Assembly: GCA_009767595.1 (NCBI GenBank)
Contig: VSDK01027962.1
Location: 321,024-385,023 of the forward strand
Direction: 5' to 3'
Source of the DNA: Symbiodinium kawagutii
Taxonomy: Eukaryota; Sar; Dinophyceae; Suessiales; Symbiodiniaceae
Length of the DNA stretch: 64,000 nucleotides
The notes under the pieces were generated by a model. It made no database searches, was not told the origin of the DNA, and saw only the letters and a program-made list of their open reading frames with translations. Shown in pieces: positions 21,709-31,446 of this stretch. How positions within the stretch are numbered: the stretch's first letter is position 1; every line of letters begins with the position of its first letter. Position numbers and translations under genes: made by a program.

Positions 21709-24700
21709 ATGGCATGTGTGGGTGCCACTTCTGTGCTGGAGGTGGTGTCCAAAGGCATCACGAGATGCGGCGTGAAGATACTAGGAAGTGAAGCTACACT
21801 GCATTCAGGAGAAAGGTGGATCAAAGCGTTGACGGTGGGGGATGTGATCACATTGCATAACCCTACCATGCGCATGCTCGAACAGGAATTGCACATCTAT
21901 GTTGATCAGGCAGCAGGCTCACATATCTTCATTCAAGGAGGTGCTCATCGAGGACCTCTGCAATCGGCAGAAATCTTTGCTGGGTTGGCTGGATGGGGAA
22001 GGGCTTGTGAGACTTTCAATGAAGAAGTGGCGGTGTTTGTTGAGAAAGACGGAGTCACGGCACAAGCATGTGCCCAACAACACAAGTGTAGAGTCCTCTC
22101 ACCAGAGGCTTACATTGACTTGGCTCTGCAGAATGAAGCACCTGAGCAGGTGGTTATCCAAGGAGATGTTTCTGACCCATGTGTGTGGGCAGCAATGTGC
22201 TTGAGGAATGTGGCCAAGGTCTATGCTTCACCACCATGCCAACCGTGGTGTAGCAGAGGGTCTTCGACAGGATTGCAGTCCCCAGATGGTCAACTTTTTC
22301 CCCTAGTGGGAAAGTGGTGTGGGAAGACGAGGATGATGGTCTTGCTCATGGAAAACGTAGCTGGACTACCGAAGCACAAAGACTATCCCAATGCTGTGAA
22401 GTACATTGAGAGCTGTGACATGCAGATTCACCTGCACGGAACATTCCAAGTTCACAAGATCATGCCGGTCCAGAGAACGAGATGGCTAGCTACTTTTGTA
22501 CATAAGCGTGTACAGTTGGATCCAAATAGAATTTTGCTAGCCCAGAGCATTTCTTTCAATGATCGTGCCTTTGCAGAGGTCTCCAAGTGTCCGTCTATGT
22601 CTGATGCTGATGTGATGCATGTCAACATGACCAAAGATGAACGTGATAGGTTGATCATACCACAGGATGCTATGGAGATGCTTGCTGACAGTCAACTGGC
22701 ACCAGAATGGATTAAGGCAGCAGCTGCAAGTTTGGAACCAGACCATATATTGCAAGCAAGAGTTTTGGATAGCGGATGTAATGTAGCTGGCATCATGGCT
22801 AGGTACGGATCACAACATAAGCTCCCAATCAGCCTTCTCCAGGAGAAAGGGTTGTTGACACCGCTCACCAAGGACCACCAAGGTGTCAGATACTTTTCGC
22901 CGTGGGAATTCCTAAGCGCACTTGGCTACCATGCCAACACAGTCATTTCACATGACCTCGAAGAGGCCTGGCAGATGAGTGGCAATGGAATATCGGTTGC
23001 CCACAGTTGGCTGCAGATTTATAAAACACATATGATGATGGGGGCACTCTCACCGTTCCACCCCCAAAAGGCACCATGTGAGCAGATCAAACAATTCCAG
23101 AAAGATGCAATCAAGCTTTCGCAGTATGTAGCATACCAGGATGGACCATTTTGGAAGCTTGAGCATGTCGACACTGAACCCATGTTCAAGAAAGCCAGGA
23201 AACAGGTTGAGATTTCTCCCACGGTCCCTATGATCTGCGAAGAGATTGACTATGTGACCACCCAGGAATTCCACAAGATGCCTGATTTTTTGTGGATGAA
23301 TGATAAGCGAGTTACTGCGGTTTCTGGGGGACAATATGGTGATTTGGTTGTCAAACTCATGCATGATCAAAAGCACTGGATCATGAATGTGAACGTCAAT
23401 GGACCCATGCGAGTTTCGGATGTAGTGCTGAAGGGCCTTCCACATGCTGACGAACAGCAGTTTGCAGCCTTCTGGCATGAAGGCAATTCCATTCAATGGG
23501 ACCAGGAAGTCATTTGCCGTACTGACGATGTAATAACATTTGCCACTCAGATGTTTCGTCATTTGTGCACCGAAGATTCCTTGCAGCAGACAATCGTTGC
23601 ATTCGTTGACACAACATGGACTGCAAACACGATGTTGGCATACTGTGCTGTCAAGTTGGGATGCAATCCTGATGTTCTTACCTTGAATGCGGGACCAACG
23701 TTGATCCAGGATCAGGATTATCTTATGGCGTATGAGGTTGAAGAGTGGACATTGAAGTTCAGATCCAAGACACCGAAGTATGTTGAATGGTCACCCGTCA
23801 TTACCTCGATTGCTGATGAAGGTATTTTTCCCATTGAGGAGGGGCAATGTCGTTGGGTAGCCAGACATCCAACGAAGAAGGTCATCAGAACAGTAGTTGC
23901 TGAACATGACGTCAGCCTTCGAACATTAGTCCAACGTCTTTTTCCAGATTTGCATGCAAACACACCATGGAAGGTGCACCATTGCACACATGAACTCGAC
24001 AACAATTTTGCTGCGAACATCTGGGATGATCTGGAATTGCAATGGGAAGGTTTTCGACCCTTTCAAGTGACGGGGCTTACGAAGCTGAAGCATGCACAAT
24101 CGATTGCAGCGCCAGGAATTCAGCAGTTTCTGGGAGATGATGCTGTGACCCTCCATGTTCGATCTCCATTCCATGTCAAATCTAGTCAGATGAAGGTTGA
24201 ACCCGACATGACCATGAAAGAGTTTGCTGCACACTTCTTGACTTCAACGCAGATTGCCACCAGCATGATTTGTTTCAATGGTTCAGCTGTGGTGGATCCC
24301 AATCTGAAAGCCTCTGAGTGTGATGTTCAAGGTACCTACAGCTTTCGGTTGTACCCTTTACTTGGTGGAGTCAAGCATGAAGCTGTCCGAAATCGAGTGA
24401 AGGCTGCCTTGGCTAGTAGAGGAGTACCTGAAGATAAGGTTCTTGATCGTCTCAATGGTTTTGCAAGCAAGGTGTCGTTGGATAAACTCAACAATATACC
24501 TGCTGATGACGAAGATGGCTTTTGGAGCAACACAAAACTTCTAGCCAGTGAAGTAAAGTTCAGGCTCATCACTCCAGCCGAACTGAAAGCACATCAACAA
24601 TCGCAGCGTAAAGGAAAGGGAAAGGGCAAGACCAAAAGCAAAAGCGAAAATCCCAAAGGATTCGGAAAAGGAAAAGGAAAGACAAAGCATGGGGGCAAAG

Positions 24701-26247
24701 GTGGCAAAGGGGTCTGTGACATTGGTGACATTACCCTCGACATGAGCCATTTTACCTCGGACCAAGGTGACGTCAATAGATTGGAGTTGGCCAGATTCGG
24801 TGCTGATCAGTCAGGGCTTTGCGTGGTCACTCCAGCTGAAGCGTATCAGTGCTTGAGAACAGCCACCAAATCATGTGAACCATTGGCACTTCTTATTGTG
24901 GGTAGCCATGATCAGTTGCGGGAATTTGGTGATGTGTATGCTATCCCTGCCTATGGACCAAACCATACACCAATCATCATTCAAGCTCACCTTATGCAGT
25001 TTGGTGACTCCCCGATTTGCCTCCAGATGCAGATTCCTTCAGTGACAATTGAAACGGCGGCCACCACAACCATAGAGTTTTGCATCATTCGAGAACAGGT
25101 GGTGTCTTGGAGTGATGTCCAGGCACCACTTCACTACATTGGCGTCCATGTAAGTGCCCTTCGGGGCAACAACCTTCAAGCGACTTGGTCGATACGTGCA
25201 TGCGATAGCAGTCGCAAGCCCACGACACATCGAGAAGCACACCATTATCATGGTTTCATTCAGGTCAATGATGAGTTACTTGATTCAGTGTTGGGTAGAA
25301 GCGGAGCAGCAGGGATCTACCTTCTCCCCAAAACCACGCAGCATCGCCATGATCCACGTTTTGCTGCCATTGCTCTTCCAGGAAAGTCATTGGCAGAAGT
25401 GATGACAAAGGCATCCCAGTGTAACAACACACTTGGAGTGATTCGTATGGGTGAGAATTATGGCATTCGAACACGTCGTGAACACATCACCATGGTTCGA
25501 GCTACGTTGTTACCAGAAACTGCCTATGTTGATTGTGGGGAGGTTGATGATGGGGCTACAATGTTCACCATTAGCCACGTCCCACAGATCACAAGGGATG
25601 ATCTCCAGAAAGCTTTGAATCAGGCAGGATGGAAAGCTCAGGTCGTGAGATCATTGGGAAATCACAAATGGATGGCGTCCTCCAGAGAATGCCCACGCAT
25701 TGCTCACATTGCCATCAATGGATGCATTGCCATTATCGAACAGCAGGTCGCGAAATCATCCAAGCATGTTTTGTCGGTTGTAGCCCAAGAGATGAAGATT
25801 GACACGGTGCATGATCACGCAACCAATACCACTTCCACAACATCACGTTTCGCTGAGATCAAAACTCACATGGAAACACAGATCGAACAGGTGCTTGAGG
25901 GTAAGCTCAAACATGCACATGAACGCATAGAGCAACTCACCAGTACCATTCGTGACATGCAATCATCCCATGAACGTGTGCAGGAGCAAGTGGCCAATGA
26001 CATGGGCCAAATCAGGGAGGAGCAAGCTTTTGCCAAGCAGAAGCTCCAAGAAGTAGAGACCACAGTAGCCACATCAGGATCGGCGATCATATCCCAGATG
26101 CAACAGATGTTTGCCAACATGCAGTCGAGTCTTGAACAGACTATGGCACAGAGATTACCAGAGCCAGCCGACCCTGAGAAACGAGCAAGAACTGAAGCGA
26201 AGGAGCCTTGCAAAACAGACCCATTTGCAACGAAAGGGGGCTCTTGA
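21709..26247 (+). CDS. LINE ORF1: C5 cytosine methyltransferase with ubiquitin-like, basic and coiled-coil regions
   Basis: 1,512 residues from the first ATG (GCCATGG); the frame is open a little upstream from a stop at 21664. Methyltransferase motifs, by residue: I EIFAGLAGWG 88-97; II FVEKD about 110; IV SPPCQPWCSRG 174-184 with nucleophile Cys177; VI ENV 215-217; VIII QRTR 255-258; IX RYFSPWEFLSALGY 394-407; X GNGISVAH 425-432. All catalytic residues are present and a target-recognition region separates VIII and IX. Residues 811-887 look ubiquitin-like and end LYPLLGG. Residues about 966-1001 are Lys/Gly repeats, a likely nucleic-acid-binding block. About 1379-1481 are heptad-rich coiled coil, as in LINE ORF1 trimers. 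Likely roles are RNA packaging plus DNA methylation, possibly to mask or mark new copies; that last role is inference. Confidence 0.92.
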   Translation: MACVGATSVLEVVSKGITRCGVKILGSEATLHSGERWIKALTVGDVITLHNPTMRMLEQELHIYVDQAAGSHIFIQGGAHRGPLQSAEIFAGLAGWGRACETFNEEVAVFVEKDGVTAQACAQQHKCRVLSPEAYIDLALQNEAPEQVVIQGDVSDPCVWAAMCLRNVAKVYASPPCQPWCSRGSSTGLQSPDGQLFPLVGKWCGKTRMMVLLMENVAGLPKHKDYPNAVKYIESCDMQIHLHGTFQVHKIMPVQRTRWLATFVHKRVQLDPNRILLAQSISFNDRAFAEVSKCPSMSDADVMHVNMTKDERDRLIIPQDAMEMLADSQLAPEWIKAAAASLEPDHILQARVLDSGCNVAGIMARYGSQHKLPISLLQEKGLLTPLTKDHQGVRYFSPWEFLSALGYHANTVISHDLEEAWQMSGNGISVAHSWLQIYKTHMMMGALSPFHPQKAPCEQIKQFQKDAIKLSQYVAYQDGPFWKLEHVDTEPMFKKARKQVEISPTVPMICEEIDYVTTQEFHKMPDFLWMNDKRVTAVSGGQYGDLVVKLMHDQKHWIMNVNVNGPMRVSDVVLKGLPHADEQQFAAFWHEGNSIQWDQEVICRTDDVITFATQMFRHLCTEDSLQQTIVAFVDTTWTANTMLAYCAVKLGCNPDVLTLNAGPTLIQDQDYLMAYEVEEWTLKFRSKTPKYVEWSPVITSIADEGIFPIEEGQCRWVARHPTKKVIRTVVAEHDVSLRTLVQRLFPDLHANTPWKVHHCTHELDNNFAANIWDDLELQWEGFRPFQVTGLTKLKHAQSIAAPGIQQFLGDDAVTLHVRSPFHVKSSQMKVEPDMTMKEFAAHFLTSTQIATSMICFNGSAVVDPNLKASECDVQGTYSFRLYPLLGGVKHEAVRNRVKAALASRGVPEDKVLDRLNGFASKVSLDKLNNIPADDEDGFWSNTKLLASEVKFRLITPAELKAHQQSQRKGKGKGKTKSKSENPKGFGKGKGKTKHGGKGGKGVCDIGDITLDMSHFTSDQGDVNRLELARFGADQSGLCVVTPAEAYQCLRTATKSCEPLALLIVGSHDQLREFGDVYAIPAYGPNHTPIIIQAHLMQFGDSPICLQMQIPSVTIETAATTTIEFCIIREQVVSWSDVQAPLHYIGVHVSALRGNNLQATWSIRACDSSRKPTTHREAHHYHGFIQVNDELLDSVLGRSGAAGIYLLPKTTQHRHDPRFAAIALPGKSLAEVMTKASQCNNTLGVIRMGENYGIRTRREHITMVRATLLPETAYVDCGEVDDGATMFTISHVPQITRDDLQKALNQAGWKAQVVRSLGNHKWMASSRECPRIAHIAINGCIAIIEQQVAKSSKHVLSVVAQEMKIDTVHDHATNTTSTTSRFAEIKTHMETQIEQVLEGKLKHAHERIEQLTSTIRDMQSSHERVQEQVANDMGQIREEQAFAKQKLQEVETTVATSGSAIISQMQQMFANMQSSLEQTMAQRLPEPADPEKRARTEAKEPCKTDPFATKGGS

Positions 26248-26251
26248 CTAG
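26245..26251 (+). promoter_or_regulatory. candidate stop-codon readthrough signal UGA-CUA-G between ORF1 and ORF2
   Basis: ORF1 ends TCT TGA CTA GCA. The next ten codons are open and lead in the same frame into the ORF2 ATG at 26278. UGA followed by CUAG is the efficient readthrough context known from viruses and some animal genes. Readthrough would yield a 3.2-kb-codon ORF1-ORF2 fusion. The ORF2 ATG also has a good context (A at -3, G at +4), so reinitiation is the alternative. Confidence 0.6.
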
Positions 26252-26277
26252 CACAATCAAAGGGCTCATGGACCATC

Positions 26278-29200
26278 ATGGCTATCATCAAGTTATGCAT
26301 TTGCCTTTCGATGGTGTTCCAGCCAGTTTGCGGTTTGCAAGGAGTGTTGCCTTCTCAATCGCGAGGTCAATTCATAGATGAAACCCATCAGGGTCATGTA
26401 AATTACAATATGTACTGCAAGGAAAAAAATCCAAAAACAGTAAAGATGCATGATATAATTTATAATGAATGCAGTGACAGTTTTTTAGAATGGCTGCCAG
26501 ACAAGTTGTACATTAGGTTGGGCGAAGCTGCAAATCCAGGCCCTAGTTCCAGTGAGGGCGATCTGTGTGTGAGAACCTTTAATCCTGCTCAGTTGCTTGG
26601 CTGCGAGGACATAATCACACAATGGCCACCTGGCCTTTGGACTGCAGCGGAAACCAGTCATACCATTGCCGCAACCAAAGTGATAGGTAACAGGCTGAAG
26701 AAACACGACATCAATGTCCGCTTTGGCCACGAAGTTGATAAGTTGAACAACAATTCTGGGGTATACAGAGGACGTGCACTGGGGTGTGCCAACATCTCAT
26801 ATTTGCCTATGGTGCCGTACCCCAGTCAGGACAAAACCTTCGAGAAGATATGTAGATCTTGTGATGCTATCGTTCAATTGGGACAGGGTGTTTCCTTGTA
26901 CTCTGGAGTAATATATGGACCAACGAGTACTAACCAGTACTATGCCAACCCAGAGAGAATTTTCAGGCAAGCAACTGCTCCAATCATTGAACGTGCCAGC
27001 ATTTTCAGGGGTCCGGCCCTGATTTCGGGTGACTTCAACAGGGATCTGCGGGATTGTTGGTTCTGGGCTCACTTGAAGCGGAGTGGTTGGTGTGATGCTG
27101 CAGAGTTAGCACAACAACTGTTTGGAGTGGAACCACAACCGACGTGTCGAAACAAAACCAGGAGGTCCTTTTTGCTGCTCAATCCAATGTTGGCACAAAC
27201 GTTGCAGACATGTCATACGGTTGAACATGAGGCTTTCGATTCACATCCGGTGCTACAGGCTACATTCAGAATGAGCGTTCATTTCATACCCAAGGAAGTT
27301 TGGTGCCTACCCAGAAGCGGTGATGACATCATGTTAGATCCGCAATTGCTTGAACAGGAATGTGAACAACAATGTGCTATGTTACAAAACCATTTTGACG
27401 AAGCTCTTGAACAGGGGCAAGTTGACAGTGCATTTGCTCACTTCGTCAATGCTTATGAGCATGCGTGTCAGAGATCTGCAGTCACAACGGAGGGACATCT
27501 CGTTACCTTTCCTGCGGGTTGCTTGAAGAAAGCTCAGGCTAAACTCACAAAGAAAAAGATGTTGACACAAACTGTATTGAGACAAGGGCGACATGGCGAT
27601 ACTGTTTTTGACATTTGCCAGGCGAGTGTCTGGATCAGACAAAGAGTGGCTCAGGTGAGACGGATCAAGAGTTTGATTGGACAACTTGAATCTTTCGACA
27701 GGACACAGAACTGGAGGGCGGGTACACAATGTGCTGACCTTTGGAAGCGTATTCTGGGTGCAAGTGGGTTCAAGGTTAACTTTCAGACCTGGTGCCTAAA
27801 TGAGCTACACTTCTTCATTCCAGGGGACATGCCATCGTTGCCGTACTTGTACCAATTGCTGGAAACAGTGGAGTGGGTTATCCAGGATGATGTGAGGCGT
27901 GAGAAGTCTCAACAGTACCAAGCACTTAGGAAACGAATTGCAAATGATCTTCACAGTGGAGGGAAAATTGCTTTTCGACAAGTTAGAGATATTGAGGCTC
28001 CACCGCTGACTTTCTTGAATGATGTCAGGAAGGTTGCAATTCAGAAGATGCGATGGAGGAAGGAAGGAAATAGGAAACTGCTATTGCGTGATAAGTCACA
28101 ACTGGAGGAAGGGATGCCAGTTCGATTTCAAGGACAACAAACTGTGGTGATTTCAGTAACGGATGACCATGTCATGCTGCGTGATCCGGTGACACTGCGG
28201 AACCAAGATGAACTATATCTGGAACAAGAATGTACCATTGCGGATCCAGGGTTGATGCAACAACAGATTGGTCAAGCGTGGTCTGGTTTCTGGAACAAGG
28301 AAGAAGTTGAAGATGAACATTTTTTACAGATGATTAGTAGTGAGCAATTTCATTGGGAACCGCTGACACTGACTGAATTTGATTTGGACACATGGAACCA
28401 GTTAGTCAGGAAGGCCAACAAGAAGACGGCCAGAGGGGCCTGTGGTTTTTCAATGACTGATGTTCAACGATTTCCTACTTGCATTATCAAGTGGTTGTTT
28501 CGAATTTATGAGTGTGCTGAAGCGCATGGAGCGTGGCCGGAGAAACTGAATGTTGCCAGAGTTGCCATGCTGGCGAAACCGGATGCGGTACAACACAGTC
28601 CATTGGGTGTTAGACCCATTACGATACTCAGTGTATTGTACAGACTTTGGGGGTCATATCGAAGTGCTCAGATCTTACAGTATTTGGGGGACCATCTCCC
28701 TCCTCAGGTAGGAGGCATTGCCAACCGTGTTAGTTCTGATGCTATTGCGGCGGTAGTATGTGACTACATTGAACAACAATTTGCTTCTGGTGAGGTGGCG
28801 TGTGGATTGGTAGTCGACTTGGTTAAATGCTTCAAGATGATTCCAAGGAGAGCGATACATACTATGATGCGTGCAATTGGGATTCCTCAAAATGTTCTCA
28901 CTGCACATGCGGCCATGCTTGAAAACCTGACCAGATATATCGAAGTGGCTGGGCAAACTGGCTTTACAGTAGGGAGTTGTCGAGGCGTACCCGAAGGATG
29001 CGCCATGAGTGTTGCAACGATGACGGTACTCACTGTTTTTGCAGCTAGAACAATTGCTGGGGAGAGCCAACAAGCAGTGCTTTCTATGTTTGCTGACAAC
29101 TGGGGGATGCAGACTTGCGACGTTTCAGAGTTGGTACTCATGGCTCAAAGGCTTGAACGATTTGTAATACAACTGGACATGCAAATTTCTACGGAGAAGT

Positions 29201-31446
29201 CTTGGTCATGGGCTACTACTCGAACTGCTAGGAAGGAACTCCATCGGGTCCACCTCAATGGGAAATCTGTCCCTATGAAATCCAGTGCCAAGGACCTTGG
29301 ATGTGATGTTGCATATACAAAGCGGGTATCCAAGAAGGTTGCCAAGGGTAGGTTGAAGAAATCCCTTCGTTTACTGAAGCGCATTGGAAAGCGAGCTTTG
29401 CCGAAATCCTTCAAGAAGATCATGTGCAGATCTCTGGGTGTGGGAGTGGTTTCCTACGGGTCGGAACTACAACGAATGTCGAACTCTGACCTTCACAAGT
29501 TGCGTGCAGCGAATGCACAGGCACTGGGATACCATAGATCTGGAGCTAATGCTTACATGGCTGGTAACATGACGGGGGAATATGAGGACCCTCAATTGGC
29601 TTTGCTCAAACGTAAGGTGAAATTTTACAGAAGATTTTTCAAGATCTTTCCTGAGAGACGCGAAGCTTTTCTGGATAGACTTCACTCTGCTACAGGACAC
29701 AGAAGTGGCATTACAAGCAATTTGCGCAATTCATTTGGTGATGCAGGGTGGGTGTGTGATGCTGCTGGGCATATCACGCATCAATCTGGCTTGGAATGCA
29801 ATTGGGTTTTGGACTCAGTGTCGTGGATCAACCGTATTCTCATGAAGGCATGGACATATCATGTTTGCTTACAGATCCAACGTAAGCATTTCGACATTGA
29901 CTCCTTTTCTGGACATGGTTTTGCAAAGTTGCTCAAAGGCAGAGATGTTCAACAACAGGGCATACTCAAAGCAATTGCATGTGGTCGACATGTAACCAAT
30001 GAAGCGTTGAATCATTATTCCCACCGGGCGCAATCTGATCAGTGTCCCTTTTGTGGTGAACGTGACGGTAAGGAGCATCGACTGAAACACTGCACTGGGT
30101 TAATTGACATTCGTACAAAATATCGTGATACAATTCAGTGGGTATGTCGACAGAAGCAGGCTGTGTGGGCTTTTGCTATCCTGGAGGATGACGTAAAGGC
30201 ATTGGAATTGAAACAGCATTTGGTACAGAATTTCATTCCTGTAATGCCCAGACACAATGAGCAGGTTGAGTTATTTGTAGATGGATCGGCCTACTACAAT
30301 GATGATTGGGAATGCTGCATTGCTGCCTCAGCGGTGATTGTTGCGGGAACCGGGGAACACTGGACTCTGGTTAACCGACGATTGCTTTTTGGTCTTTACC
30401 ACAATTCGTACAGAGCTGAGGTTTTTGCCATTGTGTTAGCGTTGGAATTTTCCCATAAGGTTCACATCAAGTGTGACTGTAAAGCTGTTGTCGATGAGTT
30501 GAAGAGAGCTATTTTGTGCTTTGAAGAGGATAAAGGTTTCGAACCGAATCAACACTCTGACCTGTGGAACATCATTTGGCATCAGATCTCTACACGCCAG
30601 AAACAATCCATTAGGGTTGAGTGGACCAAGGCGCATGTCGAACAAACGAGCGAACTTTCCAAAGAACAAAAAAGAAATGCATTTTTCAATGCTGTAGTGG
30701 ATCTTGAAGCCAAAAAAGCCATATGTGCAGACAATTATTCCTTGTGGCAAAGTCTTGGTGAGATTCATCGTGATAAGAACACACGTGCTGATAAGATGAG
30801 GTCGTACCATGATTTCATTCTTGAAACCTTTGAGAAATATCAGTGCATTGCAGTCAATGAGCCTACACAGGCTCAGGAAATTCCTGATTTCCAAACCTAT
30901 GCTGTCGTAAGGGGCCCATTTACAGTGTTGCCACGTCTTAGTGATGAGACATTGGCCACGTGTCCACTTGGCTGCACCTTTGCGACCAGATTTGCAGATT
31001 GGTGGTGTGCATTGCAATGGGGGGAGGGCGCACCAATCAGCTTCCATGAGCTGTACTTTTCCTATTGTTTGCACACTAGAACGATGGCACCGGTTGTGTT
31101 AGGACAGAAGCGGTATGGTTTACGTGACATAGACCATGAGGCTGACATAGCACCTCTGACTCTAACACTTCAAGTGAATGCTTGGGACAAGATGATAGTA
31201 TGGTGGATGCGGCACTCCCACCAGGGTATCAATATCCATAAGGTGAATGCCCTCCATAAGTACGGTTACAGTTACCATGTCAAAGGGTTCCTGCAAAGGC
31301 CTGTTCTTACAAACATGGTTGATGTGAGTATGGAAATGTGGAACTATTTCCATCCAAAGTGTAATGGTAGGACATCACGCACTTTCAAAAATAGCTGGTG
31401 TGTCCAGTCTATTGGCCGAACCCATGCGGCACTCGGGGGAGGCTAG
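26278..31446 (+). CDS. LINE ORF2: APE endonuclease, reverse transcriptase, CCHC knuckle, RNase H
   Basis: 1,722 residues. The N-terminus (1-20) is hydrophobic and signal-like. GEAANPGP at 82-89 is 2A-like. The endonuclease spans about 115-325, with ET at 125-126, ISGDFNRD at 249-256 and DSHPV at 321-325. In the reverse transcriptase, motif 2 includes GVRPITILSVLYR at 777-789; motif A is VVDLVKCF (Asp847), motif B RGVPEGCAMS at 902-911 and motif C FADN at 938-941, where the second Asp of the usual DD is Asn. KDLGCDV at about 1005-1011 is thumb-like. C-x2-C-x7-H-x4-C is at 1256-1272. RNase H has Asp1335, Glu1381, Asp1400, His1453 and Asp1505. The last 200 residues are Trp/His/Cys-rich and unassigned. 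It performs target nicking, target-primed cDNA synthesis and RNA removal. No frameshift or stop is seen. Confidence 0.93.
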   Translation: MAIIKLCICLSMVFQPVCGLQGVLPSQSRGQFIDETHQGHVNYNMYCKEKNPKTVKMHDIIYNECSDSFLEWLPDKLYIRLGEAANPGPSSSEGDLCVRTFNPAQLLGCEDIITQWPPGLWTAAETSHTIAATKVIGNRLKKHDINVRFGHEVDKLNNNSGVYRGRALGCANISYLPMVPYPSQDKTFEKICRSCDAIVQLGQGVSLYSGVIYGPTSTNQYYANPERIFRQATAPIIERASIFRGPALISGDFNRDLRDCWFWAHLKRSGWCDAAELAQQLFGVEPQPTCRNKTRRSFLLLNPMLAQTLQTCHTVEHEAFDSHPVLQATFRMSVHFIPKEVWCLPRSGDDIMLDPQLLEQECEQQCAMLQNHFDEALEQGQVDSAFAHFVNAYEHACQRSAVTTEGHLVTFPAGCLKKAQAKLTKKKMLTQTVLRQGRHGDTVFDICQASVWIRQRVAQVRRIKSLIGQLESFDRTQNWRAGTQCADLWKRILGASGFKVNFQTWCLNELHFFIPGDMPSLPYLYQLLETVEWVIQDDVRREKSQQYQALRKRIANDLHSGGKIAFRQVRDIEAPPLTFLNDVRKVAIQKMRWRKEGNRKLLLRDKSQLEEGMPVRFQGQQTVVISVTDDHVMLRDPVTLRNQDELYLEQECTIADPGLMQQQIGQAWSGFWNKEEVEDEHFLQMISSEQFHWEPLTLTEFDLDTWNQLVRKANKKTARGACGFSMTDVQRFPTCIIKWLFRIYECAEAHGAWPEKLNVARVAMLAKPDAVQHSPLGVRPITILSVLYRLWGSYRSAQILQYLGDHLPPQVGGIANRVSSDAIAAVVCDYIEQQFASGEVACGLVVDLVKCFKMIPRRAIHTMMRAIGIPQNVLTAHAAMLENLTRYIEVAGQTGFTVGSCRGVPEGCAMSVATMTVLTVFAARTIAGESQQAVLSMFADNWGMQTCDVSELVLMAQRLERFVIQLDMQISTEKSWSWATTRTARKELHRVHLNGKSVPMKSSAKDLGCDVAYTKRVSKKVAKGRLKKSLRLLKRIGKRALPKSFKKIMCRSLGVGVVSYGSELQRMSNSDLHKLRAANAQALGYHRSGANAYMAGNMTGEYEDPQLALLKRKVKFYRRFFKIFPERREAFLDRLHSATGHRSGITSNLRNSFGDAGWVCDAAGHITHQSGLECNWVLDSVSWINRILMKAWTYHVCLQIQRKHFDIDSFSGHGFAKLLKGRDVQQQGILKAIACGRHVTNEALNHYSHRAQSDQCPFCGERDGKEHRLKHCTGLIDIRTKYRDTIQWVCRQKQAVWAFAILEDDVKALELKQHLVQNFIPVMPRHNEQVELFVDGSAYYNDDWECCIAASAVIVAGTGEHWTLVNRRLLFGLYHNSYRAEVFAIVLALEFSHKVHIKCDCKAVVDELKRAILCFEEDKGFEPNQHSDLWNIIWHQISTRQKQSIRVEWTKAHVEQTSELSKEQKRNAFFNAVVDLEAKKAICADNYSLWQSLGEIHRDKNTRADKMRSYHDFILETFEKYQCIAVNEPTQAQEIPDFQTYAVVRGPFTVLPRLSDETLATCPLGCTFATRFADWWCALQWGEGAPISFHELYFSYCLHTRTMAPVVLGQKRYGLRDIDHEADIAPLTLTLQVNAWDKMIVWWMRHSHQGINIHKVNALHKYGYSYHVKGFLQRPVLTNMVDVSMEMWNYFHPKCNGRTSRTFKNSWCVQSIGRTHAALGGG

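Noticed and set aside
22452..31074. Reverse-strand frames of 60-212 residues within the LINE
   Set aside because: They mirror ORF1 and ORF2 codon structure and show no domain of their own.
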